A DNA stretch of 64,000 nucleotides from Leishmania donovani (GCF_000227135.1 NC_018235.1:229505-293504), one strand, 5' to 3'; shown: positions 41,194 through 53,443, numbered from the stretch's first letter. Translations and numbers: made by a program. The notes: generated by a model not told the origin, from the sequence alone.

Positions 41194-43417
41194 TGTCGAC
41201 GCGTGTATGTGTACGTGTGCTTACAGCACAGCTGTGCAAGGCTAGCGCTTGTCGCTAAACGTTTGAACCGATTTCTGAGGAGGATCGGGCAAGGCGGTTC
41301 AGGAATGGCCGGGCACACATTGAAGTCAGGGGGGGGGGATGCGGGAGAGAGAGGGTGGGCGACGCGATCGGGACGAAGACATGTCAGGATTGCGTACATG
41401 GAGCCATTTACGCTCAAGTGCATGGGGGCTGGGAACGTTCTCATTCCACTTGCCCTCAATCTACACGGTTGTGCAAACAAGGAATGTCCAGTGAAAGTGG
41501 TGGAGCGCCGTTGTCCACCCGAACCTCCCCTCTCCCCCACACTCCGCCGAGGCACAATCGCCCACCTGCATTGTTTTCAAGATAGGTATATTTACATATA
41601 AGGTGTACATATATAGAGGGAGAGAACGCCCTGCCCTGCCGCCGCCGCCGCCCCCTCCTAGCATTATCTATGTGCAGGATTACATCTGTATATATCTATA
41701 TGCTTGCCGGAATGCAGTGGGCGTTGTTCTTCGTCTTGTCACGTCTCTTTCGTCGAAGACGCGACGGCACTGGAAATGCAGCGCGTGCCTCCTCTGCTGC
41801 CCTTACGTGTGTTTGTCTGATTGTGTGTGTGTGTGTGTGTGGCTTCCTTTGCAGAAGAGCAAGGCATTCGCACGTCGACCGGGAACATTGAACTCGTGGC
41901 ACCCCCACGTGCGGTCATGAGCTCTTCGTCCTTCGGTGCACCACTCTGTACGGTACGTCATCACTGCCTCATCACCGTTTTAGCGCAGTTCTCACATTGT
42001 TGTTTACGGTGCCGTCTTGCATCTCCCTCTGCATCGCGTTGCCGCCAACGTTTTGCCATGCAGCTTCCTCCCAGCTTCCAGTTTTGTGAGGAAGCTGGCA
42101 CGCCGACAGCTCACTGCGCCCTCGGCGGGTTTGAGCGGGTGGCACTGTATACACGGACTGCGCTACAAGAGAGCCTCCCCACCACCACCACCACCACCAT
42201 CACCAATATGTGTAAGCACACATGCGACGGCGCAAGAATGTGTCATGGGCCGTCTCGTGTGTAACGTGATCTCTGCGTGTGCTCTCTCCCGCACAAGACG
42301 CTGAGCATGTGCCTGGCCAGTGTCGCGAAGGCGTGGTCCAACTTGTGCGCTCAAACGCGGCGGAATGCTGAAAAGGGCAGGCGGCCAGCCGGGAGCGTCA
42401 GCGATGCGCCTCACACTCTTTCCATTCCTTGATCTTCTTCCCCTCTGCCCAGTCACGCGGCATCACAGTCCCGCTCCCCACCAATGCTGCCAGTGGCGGC
42501 ACTGCCGCTCCTCGCACGCTTTACTTGGCATATAGGCAATGGCAGTTCCCGCCCCAAAACTCAAGATAACAACAACAACAAAAAAAAAGAATAATCATCA
42601 CCGCTTTAGAGCCGTGTCTATCACAGCCGTAACCTTCCCATCACCATCAGTGCTGTGAGCGACGCCTCCTGAACTCTTCCCCATCTTCAACCTCTCTGTC
42701 TCTCTGCCGGTCAGAGCGCGGCACGGCGCGGGTGTTTGCGTCACCATCTGCTCAGCGCGAGCAGGGAAACGAAATAATGGCGGCAGCGTGGGGTATGGTC
42801 AAGCATGCTGCTGTCACCGCTTCTTTTTCCTCATCTCTGTCGGAGCGCCTCAGGAGGGCACGGTCGGTTCGCCTGCAGCCACGGTGAACAATGCAAGCGC
42901 GTAAAAGCAGCGCGAATGGCCATGCTGACCAGAAGCAGAGCCGCCTGGTCACCCTCGCTTCTTCCTTCATCCCTCTCTCGCCCCTGTCTCTTTTCTCTGC
43001 ACATTCCACGACTCCACCTCACCCCACCCTCCGCATCGTCAGAGATCTTTTCTCGCGCGCTACTCCTTCCCCACCGCCTTCAACACCAACACCAAAACCA
43101 TCACTTCTCTTTCTCAGGCTTACACAGATACCCACTCACGGTCACACGAACAACTCTCCCTTGTCGCTCGCGACACCTCCAGCCCGAACACCAACAGCGG
43201 CACCATACGATATAACGCGCTCGCGGACGCATCCTCTAGTCCCTCCCTCCCCTTCTCCTCTCCCTCCATCGCATCACGCCTGACGAGCATTCTATTGATT
43301 TTTCTTTTGCTACTTGACCGGGTGTGTGTGCGCGTGTTATCAGAGTGTCTTTCCACGGATACATAAGCACACTCACTCAGACACATATATTTATTTATAT
43401 ACAAACACACGAGAAAA
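41194..43417. other. intergenic region, 2.2 kb
   Basis: No gene found. The first 1.4 kb is of fairly complex composition with a GT repeat at about 41822-41841 and a CCA run at about 42179-42200. An A-rich patch lies at 42564-42590. From about 42790 onward it is CT-rich, leading to the acceptor near 43342. Confidence 0.55.
43295..43343 (+). promoter_or_regulatory. candidate trans-splice acceptor for amastin-like gene
   Basis: A TTTTTCTTTTGCTACTTG tract is followed by TATCAG with the AG at 43342-43343, about 75 nt before the ATG at 43418. Confidence 0.4.
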
Positions 43418-44320
43418 ATGGTGTCGGGGAACACACATCTGACCCTTCTGCGCAGCAGTGTCGTCGTCGGCGCGGTGGCGGCGGCGCTGTGCCTTGGCGC
43501 TACGGCGATGCTGCCCATTTTTCGGCTGAACATCGACGCGCTCAACTCTTCCATCACACAGTCGTTGTGGACGACGGACATATACACCCCTGCCGGGGAG
43601 AAGCACATCCCTGTGAAGAAGTTCGTGAAGGACTGCAGCGATCTGGCGCTTGCGTTTCAGGTGGCGCAGGTGTGCACTCTTGTCGGCATCGGCGCCCTCG
43701 CTCTGGCCTTTCTGTGCTCCGTCCTCCACATGTCGTCGACCTTCACGCGCTCGAGCTATCGCGTGCGCGCCGTGTGTGGGGCGCCGATTTGCCTTTTGCT
43801 CACGGTGGCAATCGCTGCGGCCGGCTTGAACTGCTACATCATGCGCGCCATGTACGAGAACAACTGGTGTGAGAAGAATACCACCGAGTGCATGGAAGCT
43901 ACCCAGTCGGCGATGGGTGTTATTGGCAGGCCGTCGATTCTCCTCAATCGCGGCTTGCCTCTGCGCAAGATGTCGAAGATCCAGCACTCCTTCTTAACCC
44001 CCGCCGTAAACATGAAATTTGCCGTGTCGCGGGAAGCCGACATCTTCGCCACACCTCTGACTAAGGCTGCTGCTACTGGTTCAACTGGTGGCCTCTTCGG
44101 GGACTGCAACCCGTTCGACGGCTGCATCAGCTCCTTCCACAATATGGGGTTCACGGGTGCGGAAGGGTGGCAGACGACATGGGCGGCGCTGGCAGCGACC
44201 GTCACCGGATTCTTCGCGGAGACGCTGGTGGTGATCATTGGCGGCCGTCGCTCGTCGGAGGCCGGCCTGGGCGAGTCGGCCGTCGCACTGCTTCAGGGCG
44301 AGGACGAGCGGCTCCTGTGA
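43418..44320 (+). CDS. amastin-like four-TM membrane protein
   Basis: Product of 300 aa. Four hydrophobic helices are visible: about 12-34, 79-104, 119-142 and 252-275, with both ends cytosolic by topology. The first loop has the sequence QSLWTTD at 48-54 and a Cys at 73 after Lys/Asp. This is a partial match to the amastin signature, in which Ser/Thr-Leu-Trp is followed by a Cys about ten residues on; here the spacing is longer and the first Cys is missing. Amastins are trypanosomatid surface glycoproteins of about 180-200 aa; this one is longer because of an insert of about 110 residues between TM3 and TM4 with Cys pairs (NNWCEKNTTEC and GDCNPFDGC) and a sequon at N154. It is a divergent or proto-amastin-like protein at best; another four-TM family is possible. 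No tandem copies are present. Confidence 0.5.
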   Translation: MVSGNTHLTLLRSSVVVGAVAAALCLGATAMLPIFRLNIDALNSSITQSLWTTDIYTPAGEKHIPVKKFVKDCSDLALAFQVAQVCTLVGIGALALAFLCSVLHMSSTFTRSSYRVRAVCGAPICLLLTVAIAAAGLNCYIMRAMYENNWCEKNTTECMEATQSAMGVIGRPSILLNRGLPLRKMSKIQHSFLTPAVNMKFAVSREADIFATPLTKAAATGSTGGLFGDCNPFDGCISSFHNMGFTGAEGWQTTWAALAATVTGFFAETLVVIIGGRRSSEAGLGESAVALLQGEDERLL

Positions 44321-44955
44321 GACTCACGGAGGCGAGACGGACAGGGAGGGAGGGGGGGGGGCAAGAGGAAGCGAGCACGCGGGCCCACCTATATACATGG
44401 CACGCGAGCAGACACAAGACGACGATGGAGGAGTGCCGCGAGCGCCTCACGTGCTGCGCTTCGACGTGATAGCGAGAGCCCGCAACGCGCGGGCGCAGGC
44501 GTTAGGGCGTTGCTGGGATTTTGCTTGCAGTTGACGTGCGGTTCTCGCCGTCCCTGCAGGCTCCACGTGGTTGCTTGTTCGTTCTTGCGGCTGCTGCTGC
44601 TACGGTGAGCTCTTCAGGGCGCATGTCTTTTAGTGCTTCTTGCGCCTGCTGGCGCCTCCCCTTCCCGAGTCTCCTTTTCGATTGTGCTTGCTTGCTTTTC
44701 TTCCACGCGCCGCCATGCTCTACACCACGTCACACATGTCAGCGAAGGCGCACACGTTCACGCAGAAAAGGCATGCACGGGCGTACTGTGGTCAGCGTGC
44801 GAAGTCCCGATTGCCTTCCCTTCTTCCCGTTTCCCCCGTCACCGTTTGTCGTTGTGGTTGTTGCTCTCGCTCTCGCTTCGGTGTGGAAGCTCAGCAAAGG
44901 GGTGGCTCGGCGCCGCAGATACCTGTGTAGGTAGGCGCGCATGTATATGCGTGTC

Positions 44956-44990
<35 letters not shown>

Positions 44991-45769
44991 CTTTGTTTGC
45001 CGAGGCCGCCACGGCCACAGCAGCAGCGCCAGCACTCGTCGTGTGTCTGTCTGTCTGTCTGTGTGTTTGTGTGTGGGAGATCGAGAGAGATGGCCTGCCC
45101 AACCACCCATTCCCGCTCTCCTCCTCGTCCGTTTTCTTTTTATTGTGTGTGAGGGGGAGGGGAAGGGGGTCGGGGTGTTGTGCTTGTGGCTACGTTTCCG
45201 TCTAGTTGTTTGCATGCTATTCACGCCGCTCTCTCGTGGCCCCCTCGGTTTGCTTTTTTTTTGCTTATTTGGGGGGAGGGGGCATGGAGCCCCTCCCCCT
45301 CCCCCACCACCACCACACCACACCTTTCCATTTTTCTTTCTTTCGTCCTTCTTTTATATGTATGCTGGTAGTCCACCAACGCCAACCCGTAGAGATGGGG
45401 GAGAAAGGAGGGGTGCACGCACACACGCATACGGGACACACAAGCACGTAGACGCGTGGGTGGAGTGCCACGGTTCACAGCCCCCTACACACGCAACTCG
45501 CCGTATATACGCCCCGCCCCGCCGCCTCCTCGTGTGTGTACCCCTCTTCCTCCTTTTATTGTTATTTGCTTCGCTGTGGCGTTGACGATAGGTGGTACTC
45601 CGAATGCCCACCAACAACACTGCCGTTCCTCCGAGGGTCCCGCTCCAACACCATCATCGCCACCCCTCCATCATTTCTTCGGGTGCACATGTCTGTGCGT
45701 AAGAGAGTGGTAAAGGTGCGGCGCTTTCGGAAATTAATTTCTACCGATTTCTTTTCGTGCTTCCCTCTC

Positions 45770-45805
<36 letters not shown>

Positions 45806-46023
45806 AGCGTGTGGGCGCGTGGGTGCACCTCTGTGCGTGTGTGTGCGTTTGGGGGGTAGGGGGGTTCTCGTGGTTACGAAATCCGAACACGACTATTTAG
45901 ACGTGGTGTGTGTCCTGTGCCGATGCGCGCAGGTGCTGTTTGCCCTCGCCATTATCAGCACACGCACGCGCACACACGCGTACCCCGCACAGAGGTGCAT
46001 CCACACGCCTGCAATGCACGCAC

Positions 46024-46074
46024 ATATATATATATATTATATTTATTATTATTATATATATATATAACATATAT
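46024..46074. repeat. AT-rich near-palindrome
   Basis: About 50 bp made only of A and T apart from one C, with TA-alternating arms on both sides of a TTATTATTATTA-like centre. It could form a hairpin or melt easily. No gene lies within 2 kb on the right. Confidence 0.6.
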
Positions 46075-46241
46075 TTATGCTTCCATCGCTAGGCTTTCGC
46101 TCTGCATCTCTTCGTTTGGTGTTCGTTCCTTCTTTCCTTGACGTTCTTCTTATCTTTTTGTCCGCCCGTTTCGCCCATACAGCTCAAACATCGTGCCCAC
46201 CCACCCCTCAGTGACGTCTGACGAGACTAAAGTACCACCCG

Positions 46242-46272
<31 letters not shown>

Positions 46273-46959
46273 TGCATACATACATATCTGTAGTTATTCA
46301 TATATAGCTAGATACATATGTATATATGTGTGTGTGTGTTTGCTTGTGTTTATGTTTGTATGTGCGCATAACGAAGATGGACATCATTAAAGCAAACAGC
46401 GGCAGCCAGAAGCACATCGAAAGATAAAAAAAAGAGCGAAACACACATTCACACGCACACACAACGCCAGCAAGGCGAGCGGACGAAGAGGATTGAAGCG
46501 AAGCCATTATATAGAGAAAGGTTATTCCGCCTCCCCCTCCCTCATTTTTACGTGTGTGCGTGTGTTCGCTCGCGCGCCTCTGCGCGTTGAAGTGTGGTTT
46601 CCTCTGGCGAGCGAGGAGACGAGGAGGGAGAGGCGGCGCCCGTCAAGGCATATCCTCTTCTCCGGCTCTCCCATCTGCACACGATTCCACATCACTTCAC
46701 CCCATCCACTAACTTTTCTCCGTGCGTGCGTGCATGCGTGCACGGCATTTTTTTCTTCATACTTTTAAGGAGTACGCTCGCGCATGTAGGGCACCCGTGG
46801 ATCAGAGTTGGCACTGCGCATACACAGCGGCCCCTCTCTTCCTCCCTAGTCACGTTTCCTTGCATAGAAACATACGCGCCTGCTGCTCATCAGCGCTTGC
46901 TCTTACCGCGCACAGAGGAGAGAAGCGCAAGCGAAGAAGGAGGTGCTCCTGCATATTTC

Positions 46960-48300
46960 ATCTTAGTCACCCCCCCCGCCCACCCTGGACACTTTCATGC
47001 GAGCAAGGCGTACAGCGAAGCTGCTCGTTCACGAAGAGGAACATCGACTCCTGATCCGCTTCGCCACCGCTCTGGAGATGATAATCGACGACGGCGGCGT
47101 GGAACAGCAGCGGCAGCAGCAACCATATCACCAGGGCAAGTAGCAAGCCTTCTTTCACGGCCACCATGGTTGCATCCTTTCGGTGTGATGCGGCGGCTAG
47201 CATGTAGTGCTGCGAGCTTGCGGCGTCTCCGCCCTCCGGCATGAAGGCCGCGCTGAACCGTCCCTCTGCAGTACAGTACGGGGCTGCGTTGCCGTGCCGC
47301 CTTCATCTGGAGCTCATGATGACGATGCACGGCCTCTGCAAGGCCGCCCTGGCCTACGCTGGTGTGGGCCGTGCCATCCTCAGGATCTAATTTCTTCTGT
47401 ACTTCGCTCGGAGAGGCCTCGATGACGGTGGTTGCGTTTTCTGCCTTGTGGTGTGTGTGTGTGTGCGTGTGTGTCTGTGTCTGTGTCTGTGTGGCGACGC
47501 GTGCTCACAACACCATCGTGAAGCCCTGGAGTGCGCGGGAGCTGCCACCTGAGCCCCTTGCCGCGGGCGCGTCAGCCACGTGCCCTCGCAGGCTGTCCGG
47601 CATGGCCGTCAGGGGGTGGGGACACCGTAGCGTCGGCACGCAAGCAGCTTCGCGAGCTCACCGACCGTAATAACACCGTGTTCCTGTTGTTCAGACCGGC
47701 ACGGCGCTGAAGAGGCGCTACACCGACTGCCGCTGGTGGCGCGGCGTGGTTCGAAATGGAAGAGACAGGCCAGGAGCCGAAGTGCAACGCCCAGCGCGAA
47801 GAGGGTGACGAACGCGGTGCCGGACCTTGCAGCGCCACCGTCAGCAGTTCCGCGCCGTCTCGCGCGAACGCCACGCGCGGGTATCGCCTTTACACACGTG
47901 AGCCCAGGACCAGCGTCCTTGACGCACGCGCAGGCGGAGCGCGGGGTGCAGCCGAACAGAAAGAGCGCTCGCGACTGTTGCAGGTGACGGCGTGTATTGC
48001 TCAGCATCGAGGCCTGCGTGCTCTTCAGTTTGGTGATGCGTCAGCATTCTCTCCAGCTTCGCGAGGACAGCAGCGCTGGGCGTGTGTAACCGCACTATTG
48101 CAGCACCCGCTGCACCTATTTCAAGTGAAGACACCCAATGTTGAGCTGGAAGCGTTGCCAACGTGTGCGTGTGTCTGAAGTCTACGTCGTCGTCGACACC
48201 GTCTGGGCGCTTTCTGACGTGTATGCGTGTGTACATGGACGACTGGAGTCGTTTTGCTTTCTCTGCACCATCATCATCATCCGATTGGTTGAGATAACGC
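46960..48300. other. GC-rich complex island without intact ORF, possible decayed gene or retroposon
   Basis: This part of the spacer lacks the usual microsatellite character except the GT tract at 47454-47495. Short open stretches with ordinary amino-acid composition occur in several frames: 47241-47390 on + (49 aa, ending in a stop), 47756-48178 on +, and 46967-47242 on - with one hydrophobic helix. None is long enough or conserved enough to call. A degenerate SIDER-like retroposon or dead gene is possible. Confidence 0.3.
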
Positions 48301-49856
48301 TGTTGAGGCATCAACCGAACAACGAAAAAGGAGCACCGATGCTGCAGTTCTCGAAGGCGGTGTATCCCTCGCGCTCGCCCTCCTGCTTCGGGGCTTGGCC
48401 TTCAGCCGCAGTAATAGCACCCCATCATCGCCACAAGCGTGTCGCTGATTAACGTCGGTGGAAGGGCTCCTGTCCACACGCGCACACGCATACAGACACA
48501 AGCGCGCACACGTGCAGTGAAGCTTTTCCGCATTCACGCCCCACCCACTCCCTCCCTCTCTCTCCCTTCTGGCACACACGCACACAACCGCCATGCGTAA
48601 AGGACGGCACACACACTCGCTGTTTTCCTTAGCTCTTGTCGCTCGATAGCACGTACCCCTTTCGCGCTCTCTTGTACTCATTGCCTCAGCCACCACTCAT
48701 CGCGCCTGGCCCACCCCCTCTCCCTCCACATCCTCGATTCGGGGCACCCGCGTTATTAACTGATCGCGTGTGTCCTCGTGTCTCCAGCGCTCCATCGACT
48801 CCTCTTACCTGTCTTCCCTGCTGCTACACCTTCCCTGCTACTTAGCACAACAATACGCACACGTGCAACTTGCCGCGGCACACGTCTTCCCTTGTGCATG
48901 TTGTTTTACCTTGCTGGGTCGCGCTTTCACATAGGCAGCCGAAACGGCGAAAAAAAAAAGGAAAACGAATAGGATCGGATCCGGTACTCATTGCTCTTCT
49001 TATCTGTCTGTGTGTGCGTGTGCGCATCTGTGCCGCTCATCGACCCTCTCCTCCCCTCCCTTCCCTGCCTGCCTGCCTGCCACGTTTGATGACGCGCCTG
49101 TTTAGACCAACTCTCTACTCTCTCTCTCTCCCTCTCCCCCCCCCTTCTCTCTGCGTGCGTGCGTGTGTCTGTCTTCTTGATTTCCGTCGTTGTATCTCGT
49201 CGTCTTGAACACACACAAAGGAAGGAAGGAGTGCACGTTTTCCTGTAGACCCGGCACACCACACATTCCGCCCTGAAACGCGTGCACGCGCACGCGGTCC
49301 ACCGTCCCTCCACCTTCGAGGCCTTCACCACAAGGCATACACAGTTTGCCAGTGCGCGTGTGCGCGTCGGTGAAGCTTGCCGCAGCCGCTCCCTCCCCCC
49401 TCCCCTCCAAACGCACCCCTTCTTGCTCGCTTCTTCTTGTATTCGTCGCTTCGTTCCTTCGGCTTCTTACTTGCCTCTGTGCCTCCCCCGCCCCGCCACC
49501 TCTCGCTCTCTCTCGCACTGCACGCCTCGCCCACTCAGACGTACCGCTCACAAACGCGAGCAGCACCCAACCACAGCGCTGCTGCGCACGTGGTGTCGTC
49601 GCCTTCCTGCGTGTAGGTGTGCCGGCCGGCCTGGGGTTTGTGAGTGGGCTATCACTTGCTACGTGTTCTCGTGGTGTGTCGGCTCCGTGTTTTCATTGTG
49701 CTGAAGGGGGTGTTGCCACCCGCTGCACGTCCCCTGCTTCTCTGTCGGTGCGGCTGCTTCCCCATCGCCGCTGCGCGGCGCGCACAGCGCTGCTGCGGCT
49801 GCGAAGAAGTTTTTCTTGCGCAGGGGCTCGTGGCCTCCCTTCCCCCCTCCCGCACT

Positions 49857-49976
49857 GTTGTTGCTGCTGCCTTTCTACGCCTGCGGCTCCGTTCGACGCA
49901 GCTCACCGTCGAACTTGAACGTCATCACACACACACACACACACACACACGAGCGCCGCTGAGCTCTCCGCTGCAG
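49857..49976 (+). promoter_or_regulatory. candidate trans-splice acceptor region for J-domain gene
   Basis: A pyrimidine-rich tract ends in GACGCAG with the AG at 49900-49901, then a CA microsatellite follows, then CTCTCCGCTGCAG with the AG at 49975-49976, two bases before the ATG at 49979. Either AG could be used. Confidence 0.4.
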
Positions 49977-49978
49977 CC

Positions 49979-50869
49979 ATGCAGACCTTCTACGACGTCC
50001 TCAGCGTGCCGATGAGCGCCTCACAAGACGAGATTTGGCACGCGTACCGGCGTCTGCTCGTCCGCTGCCACCCGGACCGCTGCTACCACGACAACGACAG
50101 CGTCGCGTACAACACGACCCGTGAGCTGGATGAGGTGCGGACGAACCTTCTGAGCAAGGCGTACAAGGTACTCTCCAACCCGCAAAGGCGGAGCGAGTAT
50201 GACGCCTATCTCACCCGACAGCTGAGGAACAACTCCTCTGTATATCACCAGCCTCCCCAGCAGGTCCGTCGTTCGCAAGGCACAGCGCAGCCGCAAGTGT
50301 TCGCGTTCGGTGGCGGCGCCAACCGGAGCGTAAGTCGTATGGCAGGGCTGGTGAAGGCAATGATGACAACGGCGGTGGACGGCAACGCCGCGCCAGCCAC
50401 GGCAGGCGCCGCGCCTGCTTCCGGGCAGCCCATCTCCACAGAGGAAGGAGCCCGTAGGGGTGCCGTGCATCCGCAATATGCGAACCCCATGACACGAGCG
50501 TTGGGCACCTCGTTCGGTGTGGCAGGAGAAGCGACCGCGACCGTGCCGGAGGGCGGCGCGAACTTTGCGAAGTCGCCGTCATCGAGCACGCCGTCATCCG
50601 TGTCGATTGTATACACGGACTCCGTGTCGGTGCGCGCCATCAAGGCAGGTCCCCGTACGGTGGGTCTCGTGGTCGTCACTGATGGTGGAGTTGCACCAGG
50701 CACCCCGGCCTCCACAGAAACGCCGGAGGCCCCTCCGCAGCAGCAGCAGCAGCAGCAGCAGGAGCAGGCGCAGCCGTCCGCAGCGGCAGCAGCCGCGATG
50801 CCTTCTGCTGTGTCAGACGTCCACCTGCCGCTCCGGATCCGCGTCATTGAAGAGCATCTGGTACTCTGA
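49979..50869 (+). CDS. J-domain (DnaJ/Hsp40-type) protein
   Basis: Product of 296 aa. Residues 1-82 form a J domain: FYDVLSVPMSAS, the helix II YRRLLVRCHPDR with the essential HPD at 31-33, a loop with a short insert, and helix III SKAYKVLSNPQRRSEYDAYL. The HPD motif is what stimulates Hsp70 ATPase activity, so this is very likely an Hsp70 co-chaperone. There is no Cys-rich zinc-finger, no Gly/Phe region and no DnaJ C-terminal fold visible, so it is a type III (DnaJC-like) protein. The rest is low complexity with a poly-Gln run of eight at about 247-254 and poly-Ala after it. No signal peptide or TM helix is present, so a cytosolic or nuclear site is inferred. The Hsp70 partner cannot be told from the sequence. 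Confidence 0.85.
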   Translation: MQTFYDVLSVPMSASQDEIWHAYRRLLVRCHPDRCYHDNDSVAYNTTRELDEVRTNLLSKAYKVLSNPQRRSEYDAYLTRQLRNNSSVYHQPPQQVRRSQGTAQPQVFAFGGGANRSVSRMAGLVKAMMTTAVDGNAAPATAGAAPASGQPISTEEGARRGAVHPQYANPMTRALGTSFGVAGEATATVPEGGANFAKSPSSSTPSSVSIVYTDSVSVRAIKAGPRTVGLVVVTDGGVAPGTPASTETPEAPPQQQQQQQQEQAQPSAAAAAAMPSAVSDVHLPLRIRVIEEHLVL

Positions 50870-52052
50870 GTGTGACAGTGACAAATTCATCGCCTCCTCT
50901 CCCCCCTCCCCGCCACTACGCTCGCACACGCGCAAACCATATTCCCCTGCGTTGATGCTGCTCGCCCTCTCTCCAATCTGCAAGAGGCAGATTCCCCACC
51001 ATTCCGTACATCAGGAAAGGAAAGGATGGTGGCGGCGGGGGCGGACGCGGTGATGGCAGTGGTGGACGCAGGGGGCGCACAGCCGATTGGACTCGCCACT
51101 CTTTTTCCTTGGCCCTTCTCGTTTAGCACACATGTTTTGTTTCTCTTCTTTAGCTCTCGCTGCGCTCCTCCTCTGCGTGAATGGCTGGCCATGTAGGACG
51201 AGGTGTGCATGCACGTGTTGATGTCTGCCACTGCAAGACGAGCGCATCTCCGTCGTAGTCTCCCTATCTCTCTGCCTTTCAATTCGGCACGGCTCACGTT
51301 ATTGCTGCATCTTCCGGTGCCCCTCGCGTGGATGTCGACTCTCTCACACACATATCACCCTCACTCGACCCCCTCCTTTGTGTTCTATTCAGAACTTTCC
51401 TTTTCCTTCTTCCTCCAGGTTCTGCACAATGTGGGCCCTGCATGTGCCCACACGCAAAACCAGGCGTGCGCACGAAGACACAATATCGATGCGCCCCCCC
51501 CCCCTTTTTTTGACGCCTCTCTTCCTCAACTTGTGTGTCTCTATGCGTCCCGGCGTCCCTCTGTCTGTGTTCCGGTATCTGCGTGTCTGTGATAGAAGGG
51601 AGTTAGGGGGGAAAGAAGTGGCTCCGCCGTGCGAGTGTTGGCCGGACTCGTTGACGTACACCAAGCAAGCCCCTATGGCCGCGTACGCGCCCACGCACTG
51701 GCGGCATGCATGCGTGGATATACGGCTTCCTCTGCCGTCACCTCTGCAAAACCGTTGTCAGTGTTGCTGTCTCTATCCTGTGCACGTGCATGTGCACACA
51801 CGAGCCGCTCTTCAGCCCCTTTCGTTTTCTTCACGATCCTCTTCTCCTTTTTCTTGTTGTTTGGCTGCGGCTTCGTTTGCTCTCACCCACGTCGTGTGTG
51901 TATGTGTGTGTGCTCTTTCCTTCGAAGGCATTCTTCCGGCTCCCTAGCCCCCCCCCTCACCCAACGACCTCCCACTTCGCCCTCATGACGAGAGGCGCAC
52001 ACCCTTTCCGTGTGTGTGGCATCTGCAGGGCCTACACACACACACACACACG

Positions 52053-52418
52053 CACCGCACCCCTGCCAAGTGCCGCACCACCTGTGGTGGCGACGGGGCC
52101 AAGCGCCTGCGACGTAGGGGAAGTCAGAGCGACTCATCGCTGCTGATGTCGGCGGTCGCGTCCCGGATGGCGTGGCGTCGGAGCGACCGGCGACGGTGAA
52201 CACGTCTTTGCCACCCACATGATGGGCGAAGCGTCACCGCTCCCCGAGCGTAACTCAGCCGCACCTGAGAGGTGCACGACGTGGCGACCGGCATGATGGG
52301 AGCGGCTGGGAGGCAGCGTGCGCGGTGCAGGGTGGGCGGGGTGTAGGGCAGGGGCCGTGCTCCGATGACTGGGCTGGCGCATGCGCTGTAGCATGTGTCT
52401 ACGTATGTGCGTGTGTGT
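52053..52418 (+). repeat. dispersed repeat A, copy A1
   Basis: 366 bp that match 58853-59218 without indels and with only two mismatches seen (52176 and 52394), in direct orientation at an offset of exactly 6800 bp. Preceded by a CA microsatellite and followed about 21 bp later by an A8 run. No intact ORF is conserved in it on either strand beyond the length of the repeat, so it is more likely noncoding or a dead element. It lies about 1 kb upstream of the pseudokinase gene. Confidence 0.9.
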
Positions 52419-53383
52419 ACGCGCGCGGCGGTGCGCCTCAAAAAAAAGCGCACGACTGCGAAGGAGGAGGAGGAGGAGTGTCCCTCACCTTTGGTACATC
52501 TCCCTAGTTGCTGTCTGTCTCAAGCCCGCGCGCTCCGATTTGCATTTGAAGTGCCGCGCCCCCTCCCTCCGACTCCCTCTTTCCCTTCCCCTTCCCAGCT
52601 CTGCCTGACGGCGCCACGATGCCTGCACACCCAGCCGATACCTAAGGCGGACAAGAAACAGAGAGCATGCAGAAAAGGCGGATCGCCAAAAACATGCTGT
52701 TTCTCATCCACACCTCAATCCCCCCCCCTTCTCCTTTGGAGAAGTTGAAAGGTGGAAAAAGGCATGGCACGGTCACACGCAGCGTGTAAGGTGCTCGCTC
52801 ATTCACTGATCGCTGTCCATTGCGTCTCCGCATATGCGTGGTTGGGCCTCGGCCTCTTGGTGTTTCCGCCGTCCACCGCCGGCGAGCTTTACACGCCAAC
52901 TTCTCCTGTCGCGTCCCTCATCTTTCATCCAATGCCCTCCCTCTCCCTCATCACAAACACACACATGCACCGCGCGCGCCCGAGCACTCCGATCCATCCA
53001 TGCAGACAGGTGCGCACAAGCACTACGGAGACGCACCGACAAAGACGTTCCACATGCACTCCACCGGCCTCCTCCTTCGCCCACTCACTTCACCATATCA
53101 CCACCACCCCTCACACGGGTACCACAGTCTCCCCTCCTCCCTCCCTCCCTCCCTTCCTCACTCCCTCTCCATATATTATTCCCAATATTCTCTTTAGGCG
53201 TTATGCGTTGTTTGCTCGCTTTTTTTTTCTTGAAGTTGTTATCATTATCACTTTCACTTTTCTCGTTTACATATACGACCACCTCCCATCCCCTCCTCTC
53301 CCTCCCCCTCGAGGGGGAGGGGGGTAGCCGAGATCATATTTAAGCCACACAAGCACACACATACACACACACACACACCGCCG

Positions 53384-53416
53384 CTGTCTGTCTTCCTCCC
53401 TTTCACGCCTTCGCAG
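53384..53416 (+). promoter_or_regulatory. candidate trans-splice acceptor for pseudokinase gene
   Basis: A CTGTCTGTCTTCCTCCCTTT tract and CACGCCTTCG precede CAG at 53414-53416, with another AG at 53418-53419. The ATG at 53444 is the first downstream, giving a 5' UTR of about 25-28 nt plus spliced leader. Confidence 0.55.
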
Positions 53417-53443
53417 CAGGCGCACACATCTGGTTGCCGATAT

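Larger units (their letters stand above)
44321..49978. other. very long intergenic region, 5.7 kb
   Basis: No confident gene. GT repeats lie at about 44961-44989, 45773-45805 and 47454-47495; a CA repeat at about 46241-46268; an AT-rich near-palindrome at 46024-46074. From about 46960 to 48300 the sequence is GC-rich and complex, yet no long ORF survives. The part from 48500 is again CT-rich with TGCC units at about 49069-49081, ending in a CA repeat at 49926-49951 immediately before the next gene. Confidence 0.55.
50870..53443. other. intergenic region, 2.6 kb, holding repeat A1
   Basis: No gene found. It contains mixed sequence to 51500, a C-run and T-run at 51496-51510, CT-rich sequence, the CA repeat at 52033-52051, repeat A copy A1 at 52053-52418, an A8 run at 52440-52447 shortly after the repeat, and CT-rich sequence with the CA repeat at 53355-53378 before the acceptor of the next gene. 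Confidence 0.6.

Noticed and set aside
46967..47242. 91-aa minus-strand ORF with one TM helix
   Set aside because: It is short, alone on the minus strand in a + strand gene cluster and without a pyrimidine tract on its own strand; kept only as part of the complex island.
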